From contig NZ_LOJP01000001.1 of assembly GCF_001553785.1 (NCBI RefSeq), positions 939,019-1,003,018 on the forward strand: a DNA stretch of 64,000 bases, given 5' to 3'. Positions 26,168-34,026 of this stretch are shown one piece after another. A program made the translations under genes and the position numbers. Under the pieces are notes generated by a model, which ran no database searches, was not told the DNA's origin, and saw nothing but the letters and a program-made list of their open reading frames with translations. How positions within the stretch are numbered: the stretch's first letter is position 1; each line of letters begins with the position of its first letter. Source of the DNA: Actinoplanes sp. TFC3. GTDB taxonomy: Bacteria; Actinomycetota; Actinomycetes; Mycobacteriales; Micromonosporaceae.

Positions 26168-27022
26168 ATGCGCCGTCATCAGATGGACATCCAGCTGAAG
26201 ACGCCCGAGCAGATCGAGTTGATGCGCGGCGCCGGCCTGGTGGTCGCCGCCGCGCTGGACGCCATGTGCGAGGCGGTGGCCCCGGGGGTGTCAACGGCAG
26301 ACCTGGACGCCATCGCCGAGAAGGTCATCCTCGACGCCGGGGCAGTCCCATCCTTCAAGGGCTACCACGGCTTCCCGGCCTCGATCTGCGCCTCGGTGAA
26401 CGAACAGGTCGTGCATGGCATCCCGTCCGCCGAGCAGGTGCTGCAGGAGGGCGACCTCATCTCGCTTGACTGCGGCGCCATCCTGCACGGCTGGCACGGC
26501 GACTCGGCCATCACGGTAGGCGTGGGCGAAACGGATCCGGCGCTGTTGCGCATGGCCGAAGTAGCCGAGGACTCGATGTGGGCCGGCATCGCCGCGGCGG
26601 CGCGCGGAGCGGCGAACGGGCGAGGGCGGCTGACCGACATCTCGTTCAACGTCGAGAAGGTCGTCCGCAAGTCCGGCCGGTACGGCATCGTCGACGGCTA
26701 CGGCGGCCACGGCATCGGCACCGAGATGCACCAGGACCCGCACGTGCTCAATCACGGCAAGCCGGGCAAGGGACCACGCCTGGTGACCGGCATGGCCCTG
26801 GCAATCGAGCCGATGATCACGATGGGGTCGCCGCGCACGGTGGAGCTCGATGACGGCTGGACAGTCGTCACCCGGGACGCTTCGAGGGCCGCGCACGTGG
26901 AGCACACGATGGCGATCCTTGAGGACGGGGTTTGGGTGACTACGGCGCACGACGGCGGACGGGCGCGGTTGGGGGATCTGGTGACCTCCCGGCAGCCCGC
27001 TGCTGACTCGCTGGCTGAATAG
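26168..27022 (+). CDS. map: Methionine aminopeptidase, type I
   Basis: 284 residues from ATG at 26168; a second in-frame ATG at 26183 would give 279. It removes the initiator methionine from new proteins. The five metal ligands of the pita-bread fold are visible as D101, D112, H181, E214 and E245, and H83 is the substrate histidine. There is no N-terminal zinc-finger extension. It is coupled to adk (one-base gap). Confidence 0.95.
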   Translation: MRRHQMDIQLKTPEQIELMRGAGLVVAAALDAMCEAVAPGVSTADLDAIAEKVILDAGAVPSFKGYHGFPASICASVNEQVVHGIPSAEQVLQEGDLISLDCGAILHGWHGDSAITVGVGETDPALLRMAEVAEDSMWAGIAAAARGAANGRGRLTDISFNVEKVVRKSGRYGIVDGYGGHGIGTEMHQDPHVLNHGKPGKGPRLVTGMALAIEPMITMGSPRTVELDDGWTVVTRDASRAAHVEHTMAILEDGVWVTTAHDGGRARLGDLVTSRQPAADSLAE

Positions 27023-27184
27023 GGCGGCTCTTGGCTGGACGGGCCGCCGTCTGGACGGGTGGGCTGCCCTCTGGACGTGCTCAGCTTCAGCCTCATCACG
27101 TATCTGAGCCTGCTGCTCCGGCGGAGGTCGGCGAGATGCGGAAGCTTAGTGGGAGCGTCGTTCTTGGCCTCCGGGCTCGCGGGG

Positions 27185-27228
27185 CGACTCAGTAAAGGCC
27201 GCTGAACGACTCAGTAAAGGCCGCTGAA
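27185..27228 (+). repeat. Two tandem copies of a 22-bp repeat
   Basis: The 22-base unit beginning CGACTCAGTAAAGGCCGCTG occurs at 27185-27206 and exactly again at 27207-27228; a shortened third copy runs to about 27242. It lies in the gap between map and the DUF1707 gene. Confidence 0.85.
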
Positions 27229-27274
27229 CGAAGGTCGCTGAATCCGGCTCGTGACCGGGGAGCGTCGCGCTGTC

Positions 27275-27769
27275 ATGCTGGGACGCATGGGGCGGGACGA
27301 GATGAGGGCCGGGGACGCCGACCGCCAAGCCGTGGCCAACAAGCTTCGGGCTGCGCTGGATGAGGGCCGGCTGGACCTGCACGAGTATGACGACCGCGTG
27401 CAGCAGGCCTACGCCGCCAAGACTTACGGCGAGTTGAATCCGTTGTTGCAGGATTTGCCGACCGCCAAGGTTTCCGTCCCCGTTGAGTCCCATGCCACGG
27501 GGCGGTGGCTCCGTGAGGTGTGGGGGAGCTGGCTCGGGGTTGTCGGCGTTACGTGTGTCATCTGGTTGATCAGCAGCGTGGCCAGTGGTGATCTCACTTA
27601 TTTCTGGCCGGTGTGGGTAGCCGTTCCCTGGGGACTGGTTCTGGTTTTCGTCACCGTGACGGGGCTGAGCACGGGGGAGCCACGTAAGCAGGCCGAGAAG
27701 CGCGCCCGTAAGCAGCTCAAGCGGGAACGGCGAGCGCTGACCCGGGATGATGAGAAGAATCAGGGCTAA
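27275..27769 (+). CDS. DUF1707 protein with two membrane helices
   Basis: 164 residues from ATG at 27275; GTG at 27251 or ATG at 27287 are also possible. Residues 9-60 match the DUF1707 pattern (MRAGDADRQAVANKLRAALD, EGRLDLHEYDDRV, YGELNPLLQDLP). Two hydrophobic helices follow (WLGVVGVTCVIWLISSVA and VWVAVPWGLVLVFVTVTG), then a strongly basic, helical tail rich in Lys/Arg. DUF1707 proteins are common in actinobacteria and of unknown function; a regulatory or membrane-linked role is only a guess. Confidence 0.8.
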   Translation: MLGRMGRDEMRAGDADRQAVANKLRAALDEGRLDLHEYDDRVQQAYAAKTYGELNPLLQDLPTAKVSVPVESHATGRWLREVWGSWLGVVGVTCVIWLISSVASGDLTYFWPVWVAVPWGLVLVFVTVTGLSTGEPRKQAEKRARKQLKRERRALTRDDEKNQG

Positions 27770-27824
27770 TGTCCAGATTTCCCGGCACGTGACTCACCCG
27801 ACCTCGGGTTACGGGGGGCTCGGT

Positions 27825-27854
27825 TTGGTGTCGATGGTAAGGCGCGCGTACACT
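27825..27854 (+). promoter_or_regulatory. Candidate promoter of the infA-rplQ operon
   Basis: TTGGTG (27825-27830), an 18-base spacer and TACACT (27849-27854) form a good housekeeping promoter. It would leave a leader of roughly 145 bases before infA. Just upstream, ACCCGA (27796-27801) and TCGGGT (27804-27809) form a small hairpin. Confidence 0.55.
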
Positions 27855-28006
27855 GGCTTGCTGGCGCACAGCGTCCACTCCGGCGTGTCTTCAAAGCGCT
27901 TCTGAAGGTGCCGGAGCCGCGGCTGGTTCCGGCCCCCTCCTAACGGGGGCCGGGATGAACGTTGTACTCGCCTGCCCCACGAACCCGATGTCAGGTAGCG
28001 GAGGAC

Positions 28007-28228
28007 ATGCCCAAGAAAGACGGAGCCATCGAGATCGAAGGCCGAGTGATCGAGCCGTTGCCGAACGCTATGTTCCGCGTCGAGCTCGCGAATGGTCACA
28101 AGGTATTGGCGCACATCTCCGGAAAGATGCGGCAGCACTACATCCGCATTCTTCCCGAGGACCGGGTCGTCGTCGAGCTTTCGCCGTACGACCTGACCCG
28201 TGGTCGCATCGTCTACCGCTACAAGTAG
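28007..28228 (+). CDS. infA: Translation initiation factor IF-1
   Basis: 73 residues from ATG at 28007 ([20 protein letters not shown]). GGAGG sits only two bases in front, which is unusually close. IF-1 is an OB-fold protein that blocks the A site during initiation. The length and the sequence ending in [12 protein letters not shown] are canonical. Confidence 0.97.
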   Translation: MPKKDGAIEIEGRVIEPLPNAMFRVELANGHKVLAHISGKMRQHYIRILPEDRVVVELSPYDLTRGRIVYRYK

Positions 28229-28276
28229 TCGAGTCGCGGGGATCTGTTCCCGTCCGACTGAGAGTTAAGGCAAACC

Positions 28277-28393
28277 GTGAAGGTCAAGCCGAGCGTCAAG
28301 CGGATCTGCAACAACTGCCGGGTCATCCGGCGGCACGGCCGCGTCATGGTCATCTGCAAGACCGACGCGCGCCACAAGCAGCGCCAGGGCTAG
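28277..28393 (+). CDS. rpmJ: 50S ribosomal protein L36
   Basis: 38 residues from GTG at 28277, ending TAG at 28391-28393. The sequence begins [20 protein letters not shown] and ends in ARHKQRQG. The zinc ligands C11, C14, C27 and H33 are all present, so it is the zinc-type L36. AGTTAAGG lies upstream. It sits between infA and rpsM as in most bacteria. Confidence 0.97.
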   Translation: MKVKPSVKRICNNCRVIRRHGRVMVICKTDARHKQRQG

Positions 28394-28441
28394 TCCCGGC
28401 TCGCTGCCAGATCCGTACGCACGAACGAACAAGCTCGTCCC

Positions 28442-28479
28442 CAGCCACTTGTGGCTGCACCCCCGGTCGGAGGCCGGGG
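28442..28479 (+). promoter_or_regulatory. Two hairpins between rpmJ and rpsM
   Basis: CAGCCAC (28442-28448) / GTGGCTG (28451-28457) and CCCCGG (28461-28466) / CCGGGG (28474-28479) lie in the 154-base gap. No U-run follows. They may protect or process the mRNA. Confidence 0.4.
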
Positions 28480-28547
28480 CCCGTCCGGGCAGGCGGGATG
28501 GCGACGGGCACAGACCTCCGTGAGACACCTGAGGAGTACGCCCACTT

Positions 28548-28928
28548 ATGGCTCGACTCGTCGGCGTCGATCTTCCCCGCGAGAAGCGGATGGAGATCGC
28601 GCTCACTTACATCTTCGGGATCGGTCGCACCCGTGCCGTTGAGGCGCTGACCGCTACCGCTATTGATCTGAACAAGCGCGCCAAGGACCTCACGGACGAG
28701 GAGCTGGTCCAGCTCCGCGACTACATCGAGGGCAATTTCAAGGTTGAGGGTGACCTGCGCCGCGAGGTCGCCGCGGATATCCGCCGCAAGGTCGAGATCG
28801 GCTGCTACGCCGGCATCCGCCACCGCCGGGGTCTGCCCGTGCGGGGTCAGCGCACCCGGACCAACGCGCGTACGCGTAAGGGTCCGAAGCGCACGGTTGC
28901 AGGTAAGAAGAAGCCGGGTCGGAAGTAA
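28548..28928 (+). CDS. rpsM: 30S ribosomal protein S13
   Basis: 126 residues from ATG at 28548. S13 is in the 30S head and bridges to the 50S subunit. The start [20 protein letters not shown] and the C-terminal [18 protein letters not shown] are diagnostic. Confidence 0.98.
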   Translation: MARLVGVDLPREKRMEIALTYIFGIGRTRAVEALTATAIDLNKRAKDLTDEELVQLRDYIEGNFKVEGDLRREVAADIRRKVEIGCYAGIRHRRGLPVRGQRTRTNARTRKGPKRTVAGKKKPGRK

Positions 28929-28945
28929 TAGGAGCGCACTGACTT

Positions 28946-29353
28946 ATGCCACCGAAGGCACGCGCAGGGGCCGCAGTCAAGAAGGTCCGGCGCAAGGAAC
29001 GCAAGAACGTCGCCCACGGGCAGGCGCACATCAAGAGCACCTTCAACAACACCATCGTGTCGATCACCGACCCGACCGGTGCGGTCATTTCCTGGGCCTC
29101 GTCCGGCCAGGTGGGCTTCAAGGGCTCCCGCAAGTCGACCCCGTTCGCCGCGCAGCTGGCCGCCGAGGCCGCCGCTCGCCGGGCGATGGAGCACGGCATG
29201 CGCAAGGTCGACGTGTTCGTCAAGGGCCCCGGTTCCGGCCGGGAGACCGCCATCCGTTCGCTGCAGGCCGCGGGTCTCGAGGTCGGGCAGATCTCCGACG
29301 TCACGCCCCAGCCGCACAACGGGTGCCGTCCGCCGAAGCGTCGCCGGGTCTAA
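28946..29353 (+). CDS. rpsK: 30S ribosomal protein S11
   Basis: 135 residues from ATG at 28946. S11 lies on the platform near the E site. [20 protein letters not shown] and the C-terminal [16 protein letters not shown] are typical. It follows rpsM by 17 bases. Confidence 0.98.
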   Translation: MPPKARAGAAVKKVRRKERKNVAHGQAHIKSTFNNTIVSITDPTGAVISWASSGQVGFKGSRKSTPFAAQLAAEAAARRAMEHGMRKVDVFVKGPGSGRETAIRSLQAAGLEVGQISDVTPQPHNGCRPPKRRRV

Positions 29354-29369
29354 GGGAGAGATCGAAGTA

Positions 29370-29996
29370 ATGGCTCGTTACACAGGTGCGGACTGCAAGC
29401 GCTGCCGCCGCGAGAAGATGAAGCTGTTCCTCAAGGGCAGCAAGTGCGATGGTCCGAAGTGCCCGTTCGAGTCCCGGCCGTTCCCGCCCGGGCAGCACGG
29501 CCGTGGCCGGACCAAGGAGACCGAGTACCTGCTCCAGCACCGCGAGAAGCAGAAGGCCCGTCGTACGTACGGCGTGCTCGAGAAGCAGTTCCGCGGTTAC
29601 TACGAGGAGGCTGTCACCAAGCCCGGCAAGACCGGTGAGGTGCTGCTGCAGATCCTCGAGTCGCGGCTGGACAACGTCGTTTACCGGGCCGGCTACGCCG
29701 CGTCCCGCGACATGGCCCGTCAGCTGGTCAAGCACGGCCACCTGCTGGTCAACGGCATCAAGGTGGACATCCCCTCGTACCGGGTGAAGGACCACGACAT
29801 CATCCAGGTCCGGGAGAAGTCCCGCGAGATGACGCCGTTCGTGGTTGCGCAGGCTCAGGCGGGTTCCCGCCCGGTGCCGGCGTGGCTCGAGCCCATCCCG
29901 AGTGAGATGAAGATCCTGATCCACTCGCTCCCGGCCCGCGCTGTCATCGACACGCAGGTCCAGGAGCAGCTGATCGTCGAGCTTTACTCCAAGTAA
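29370..29996 (+). CDS. rpsD: 30S ribosomal protein S4
   Basis: 208 residues from ATG at 29370 (MARYTGADCKRCRREKMKLF). This start is set by homology and by GGGAGA upstream. S4 starts 30S assembly and in E. coli represses the alpha operon. Four cysteines (C9, C12, C26, C31) form the zinc site of the C+ form. The S4 RNA-binding domain (QLVKHGHLLVNGIKVDIPSY) is intact. Confidence 0.98.
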   Translation: MARYTGADCKRCRREKMKLFLKGSKCDGPKCPFESRPFPPGQHGRGRTKETEYLLQHREKQKARRTYGVLEKQFRGYYEEAVTKPGKTGEVLLQILESRLDNVVYRAGYAASRDMARQLVKHGHLLVNGIKVDIPSYRVKDHDIIQVREKSREMTPFVVAQAQAGSRPVPAWLEPIPSEMKILIHSLPARAVIDTQVQEQLIVELYSK

Positions 29997-30000
29997 CACG

Positions 30001-30030
30001 TTGCCCGGCGCTTGAGAGAGCGCCGGGCAA
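30001..30030 (+). promoter_or_regulatory. Intercistronic hairpin rpsD-rpoA
   Basis: A perfect 12-base stem TTGCCCGGCGCT (30001-30012) / AGCGCCGGGCAA (30019-30030) has a six-base loop and begins four bases after the rpsD stop. Followed by TACAG, not a U-run. It looks like a partial terminator or processing site that sets the ratio of RNA polymerase alpha to ribosomal proteins. Confidence 0.65.
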
Positions 30031-30078
30031 TACAGATGGCCATCAAATAGCGGGTGGCCTGACAGAAAGAAGAACAGC

Positions 30079-31101
30079 GTGCTCATCAGCCAGCGGCCGT
30101 CCCTCTCGGAGGAGACGCTCAGCGAGACCCGCTCCCGGTTCACCATCGAACCGCTGGAGCCGGGCTTCGGCTACACCCTCGGCAACTCGCTTCGGCGGAC
30201 CCTGCTGTCGTCCATCCCGGGCGCGGCGGTCACCAGCATCAAGATCGACGGCGTTCTGCACGAGTTCACCACCATCCCCGGTGTCAAGGAGGATGTGGTT
30301 GAGCTGGTCATGAACGTCAAGGAGCTCACCGTCAGCTCCGAGCACGACGAACCGGTCAGCATGTACCTGCGCAAGCAGGGCCCGGGCGACGTCACCGCCG
30401 GTGACATCCAGCCCCCGGCCGGCGTGTCCGTGCACAACCCCGACCTGAAGCTGGCCACGCTCAACAGCAAGGGCCGGCTCGACATGGAGCTCACCGTCGA
30501 GCGGGGCCGTGGCTACGTCACGGCAGCGCAGAACAAGAGCGCCGGCGCCGAGATCGGCCGGATCCCGGTCGACTCGATCTACTCGCCGGTCATGAAGGTG
30601 ACCTACCGCGTCGAGGCCACCCGTGTCGAGCAGCGCACCGACTTCGACCGTCTGATCATTGACGTCGAGTCCAAGGCATCCATCTCGCCCCGGACCGCGC
30701 TGGCATCGGCCGGCTCGACGCTTGTCGAGCTGTTCGGCCTCTGCCGCGAGCTGGACGAGACCGCCGAGGGCATCGACATCGGGCCGTCCCCGCAGGACGC
30801 CCAGCTGGCCGCCGACCTGGCCCTGCCGATTGAGGAGCTGGACCTCACCGTCCGGTCGTACAACTGCCTCAAGCGCGAGGGCATCAACACGGTGGGCGAG
30901 CTAATAGGGCGTACGGAGGCCGACCTTCTGGATATAAGGAATTTCGGTCAGAAGTCGATCGACGAGGTCAAGATGAAGCTCGCCGGAATGGGCCTGGGCC
31001 TCAAGGACAGCGCGCCGTCCTTCGACCCGGCGCACGTGGTCGATTCGTTCGGCGACGTGGACTACGACACCGACGACTACCGCGAGACCGAGCAGCTCTA
31101 A
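30079..31101 (+). CDS. rpoA: DNA-directed RNA polymerase subunit alpha
   Basis: 340 residues from GTG at 30079. It dimerises to start polymerase assembly, and its C-terminal domain binds UP elements and activators. The N-terminal [20 protein letters not shown] and the C-terminal domain around residues 253-310 ([20 protein letters not shown] ... [13 protein letters not shown]) are intact. An acidic tail ends the protein. rplQ follows after 36 bases. Confidence 0.98.
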   Translation: MLISQRPSLSEETLSETRSRFTIEPLEPGFGYTLGNSLRRTLLSSIPGAAVTSIKIDGVLHEFTTIPGVKEDVVELVMNVKELTVSSEHDEPVSMYLRKQGPGDVTAGDIQPPAGVSVHNPDLKLATLNSKGRLDMELTVERGRGYVTAAQNKSAGAEIGRIPVDSIYSPVMKVTYRVEATRVEQRTDFDRLIIDVESKASISPRTALASAGSTLVELFGLCRELDETAEGIDIGPSPQDAQLAADLALPIEELDLTVRSYNCLKREGINTVGELIGRTEADLLDIRNFGQKSIDEVKMKLAGMGLGLKDSAPSFDPAHVVDSFGDVDYDTDDYRETEQL

Positions 31102-31137
31102 CAAGCTCGCAGCGGCCATTCACAAGGAGCACTCGAA

Positions 31138-31728
31138 ATGCCCACGCCCACCAAGGGTCCCCGCCTCGGCGGCAGCCCGGCGCACGAGAAGCTGCTGCTG
31201 GCCAACCTGGCCACGGAGCTCTTCCGGCACGGGAAGATCAAGACCACCGAGACGAAGGCGAAGCGCCTGCGTCCCCTGGCGGAGCAGCTGATCACCAAGG
31301 CCAAGCGCGGTGACCTGCACTCCCGTCGCCGGGTGCTGACCGTCGTCAGGGACAAGGACGTCGTCTACGCGCTGTTCGAGCAGATCGCGCCGCGCTACGG
31401 CAACCGTCCCGGCGGTTACACCCGCATCACCAAGACCGGCCCGCGCAAGGGTGACGCCGCTCCCATGGCCGTCATCGAGCTGGTTGAGGAGCTGCAGGTT
31501 GCGGCGACCACCGCGCCGTCGAAGTCGGCCCGCAAGGCCGCCGCGCAGCAGAACAAGGTCGAGGCGCTGACCCGCGACGAGGACGAGACCCCGGCCGCCG
31601 TCCCGGCGGCCGAGGCCCCGGCCGACGTGCAGGACGACCAGGACGCCGAGCCGCCGGTGAACGCTTCCGGTGACAAGGGCGCCGAGGGCCCGGGCGACCA
31701 GGCCGAGGGCGAAGACACCAAGGCCTGA
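31138..31728 (+). CDS. rplQ: 50S ribosomal protein L17
   Basis: 196 residues from ATG at 31138. The conserved L17 core is the first ~125 residues ([37 protein letters not shown]). The remaining ~70 residues are an alanine/glutamate/aspartate-rich tail, which is longer than E. coli L17 but usual in actinobacteria. It ends the operon at a strong terminator. Confidence 0.97.
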   Translation: MPTPTKGPRLGGSPAHEKLLLANLATELFRHGKIKTTETKAKRLRPLAEQLITKAKRGDLHSRRRVLTVVRDKDVVYALFEQIAPRYGNRPGGYTRITKTGPRKGDAAPMAVIELVEELQVAATTAPSKSARKAAAQQNKVEALTRDEDETPAAVPAAEAPADVQDDQDAEPPVNASGDKGAEGPGDQAEGEDTKA

Positions 31729-31742
31729 GCAAGGCACTGACG

Positions 31743-31770
31743 GCCCGGCACCCTGTGAAGGGTGCCGGGC
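31743..31770 (+). terminator. Terminator after rplQ
   Basis: A perfect 11-base stem GCCCGGCACCC (31743-31753) / GGGTGCCGGGC (31760-31770) is followed by TGTTCTGT. It overlaps the leader of truA, so some read-through is expected. Confidence 0.8.
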
Positions 31771-31797
31771 TGTTCTGTATCCAAGGGGAGGACGCAA

Positions 31798-32604
31798 GTG
31801 CGGCTGCGGCTGGACGTCTCGTACGACGGCACCGATTTTTCCGGCTGGGCGGTGCAGCCCACCCGTCGTACCGTCGCGGGGGTGTTGCTCGAAGCGCTCA
31901 CCCGGCTCACCGGCCCGGATGCGGAGCTGGGCCTGACCGTGGCCGGGCGCACGGACGCCGGCGTGCACGCGAGCGGCCAGGTCTGCCACATCGAGCTTGC
32001 GGACGATCTCTGGGAGACGCTGCAGCCGTCCCTGCTGCGCCGCCTCGCCGCGCTGATGCCGCCCGACGCGCGGGTCAAGGCGATAACCCCGGTTCCGGGT
32101 ACGTTCGATGCTCGCTTCTCCGCCACGTTCCGCCGCTACGAGTACCGCGTGGCTGACACCGGTTACGGTCCCGAACCCCTGCGCCGCCACGACACCCTGG
32201 GCTGGGTACGCCCGCTCGACCTGGACCGGCTCAACGCTGCCGCCGAGGGCCTGGTCGGCCTGCACGACTTCGCCGCGTTCTGCAAGCGCAAGGAGCACGC
32301 CACCACCGTACGAGCCATCACCCGGCTGGATTGGCGGCGCGCCCCGGACGGCGTGGCCCTGGCCACCGTGCAAGCCGATGCGTTCTGCCAGGCCATGGTT
32401 CGCAGCCTGGTCGGCGCGATGCTGACCGTGGGCGACGGCCGGCGCGATCCCGCCTGGCCGGCCAAGCTGCTGACCATGCGCGAGCGTTCCAGCGAGGTGA
32501 CAGTGGCCCCGGCGCACGGGCTGACGCTGGTGGAGGTCGGCTATCCCGCGGAATCCGAGTACGCCCAGCGCGCCGATGCCACCCGGCGTCTACGCGTGCC
32601 GTGA
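31798..32604 (+). CDS. truA: tRNA pseudouridine(38-40) synthase
   Basis: 268 residues from GTG at 31798, with AAGGGGAGGA at 31783-31792. The enzyme makes pseudouridine at positions 38-40 of tRNA anticodon arms. The catalytic aspartate is D53 in GRTDAGVHASG. It follows rplQ as in many bacteria. Its last 15 bases overlap the end of the convergent gene. Confidence 0.95.
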   Translation: MRLRLDVSYDGTDFSGWAVQPTRRTVAGVLLEALTRLTGPDAELGLTVAGRTDAGVHASGQVCHIELADDLWETLQPSLLRRLAALMPPDARVKAITPVPGTFDARFSATFRRYEYRVADTGYGPEPLRRHDTLGWVRPLDLDRLNAAAEGLVGLHDFAAFCKRKEHATTVRAITRLDWRRAPDGVALATVQADAFCQAMVRSLVGAMLTVGDGRRDPAWPAKLLTMRERSSEVTVAPAHGLTLVEVGYPAESEYAQRADATRRLRVP

Positions 32605-33315
32605 CCGCGTGGCGATGACCTTGTCGCTCAGGTACTGCTCAACGAGGTCGGCGGTGATGCGCCCGGCGTACGGGTCGTCATCGGCCACCACGCCACCGTC
32701 GGGCCGCGAGATCAGGCAGTACAGCAGGTAGTGCCCCCGGGAGCGCCAACCGGCCTGGGCCAGCGGCGTGGTGGTAGGGGTGAAGGTGCCCAGCGCGCCT
32801 ATCGCCGCGAAGCCTCCGCGCCCGTTTTCGATCAGCGAGCCAGCGCGCTCGGCGGCCTCGGCCGCACCCGCGTCGTCGGCGAGGTTGAAGATCCCCGCAG
32901 TCACCCGGTAACCGCCGTAGGGCGCGGTCATGGTGGCCCGCACGATCTGGTCGCACCCGTTGCCGGCCAGCAGCGTGGCCAGCTCACCGGTCGCCGCCCG
33001 GGTGCAGTCGGTGTCCACATGGGTCACCGTGATCCGGTACGGCGAAGCCCCCGCGACCAGCTCGATCTGCTGCGACGGGAACACCTCCTGCCGGGTCAGC
33101 GGCTGCGGGTCGGCTGACCGGGAGCCGATGGTGCTGGGGGCGAGCACCGGCGCCGCCGCCGAGGCAGCCTCGCGGCGTTTGTCGGCGATGACGAAGAACC
33201 CGACCAGCACCAGGATCGACGTGACGATGAGCGCGGCGAGCCCGGTCAGCAGCAGGTGCATGGCTTGCTGCGGGTCCCGGTCGACGGCCAGCGGACGGGC
33301 GCGATGGGCTGGCAT
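32590..33315 (-). CDS. Membrane-anchored protein of unknown function
   Basis: 241 residues from ATG at 33315. A cytoplasmic N-terminus of about 18 residues is followed by one membrane helix (LLLTGLAALIVTSILVLVGF, about residues 20-42). The rest is probably outside the membrane and carries three cysteines (in TDCTR, GNGCDQ and LLYCLIS). I recognise no domain. The C-terminal coding region overlaps the truA stop by 15 bases tail to tail, so antisense effects are possible. Confidence 0.75.
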   Translation of the reverse strand: MPAHRARPLAVDRDPQQAMHLLLTGLAALIVTSILVLVGFFVIADKRREAASAAAPVLAPSTIGSRSADPQPLTRQEVFPSQQIELVAGASPYRITVTHVDTDCTRAATGELATLLAGNGCDQIVRATMTAPYGGYRVTAGIFNLADDAGAAEAAERAGSLIENGRGGFAAIGALGTFTPTTTPLAQAGWRSRGHYLLYCLISRPDGGVVADDDPYAGRITADLVEQYLSDKVIATRSRHA

Positions 33316-33396
33316 GGGTTTCACGTTACGAGCGCATGATGATCGATGGACGCACTCCGTGTGCGGCAGCGAGGCGGGGACAGGCAAACTGGCAGG

Positions 33397-34005
33397 GTGA
33401 CCGCCGACCATTACTTCAGTGCCGAGCCCACCGCGCCGGAAACCCGCGAGCAGATCGAGTTCTCCGTGGCGGGCCGGGATTACGCGCTTGCCGCCTCTCG
33501 CGGGGTCTTCTCGGCCGGGCGGCTCGACCCGGGCACGGCTGTGCTGCTGCGCAAGGGTGACCTACCCGATGCCGCCACCGAGGGCACGTTTCTCGACATC
33601 GGGTGCGGCTACGGGCCGATCACCTGTGTGCTGGCCGCCGAGGCGCCGCGCAGCCGGGTGGTCGCGATTGACGTGAACTCGCGGGCGCGGGCGTTGACCG
33701 AGGAGAACGCTGCAACGCTGGGGCTGGGCGAGCGGGTGCAGGTTCGCGCACCTGAGGACGTACCGGATGAGCTGCTTTTTGATCAGATCTGGAGCAACCC
33801 GCCGACCCACATCGGCAAGGCCGGGCTGCAGGCGCTGGTGGATCGGTGGCTGGACCGGCTGGCGGAGGGTGGCGTCGCGTGGTTGGTGATCAACCGCAAC
33901 CTCGGTGGTGACTCGCTGCACACCTGGCTCACCGGCAAGGGCTGGAATGTGACACGAACCGCCAGCCAGCGTGGGTACCGGGTATTGAAGGTGACGCGCG
34001 GCTAG
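33397..34005 (+). CDS. Class I SAM-dependent methyltransferase, RsmC-like
   Basis: 202 residues from GTG at 33397. Motif I is FLDIGCGYGPIT (about residues 64-75), and the catalytic NPP motif appears as IWSNPPTHIGK. This is the pattern of the methyltransferase-small family, whose members modify guanine N2 in rRNA (RsmC, RlmG). It is shorter than E. coli RsmC because it lacks the inactive N-terminal half. The ABC-F gene starts 21 bases later on the same strand. The exact target is not known. Confidence 0.85.
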   Translation: MTADHYFSAEPTAPETREQIEFSVAGRDYALAASRGVFSAGRLDPGTAVLLRKGDLPDAATEGTFLDIGCGYGPITCVLAAEAPRSRVVAIDVNSRARALTEENAATLGLGERVQVRAPEDVPDELLFDQIWSNPPTHIGKAGLQALVDRWLDRLAEGGVAWLVINRNLGGDSLHTWLTGKGWNVTRTASQRGYRVLKVTRG

Positions 34006-34026
34006 CACCTCCGGGAAGATGTCCGT

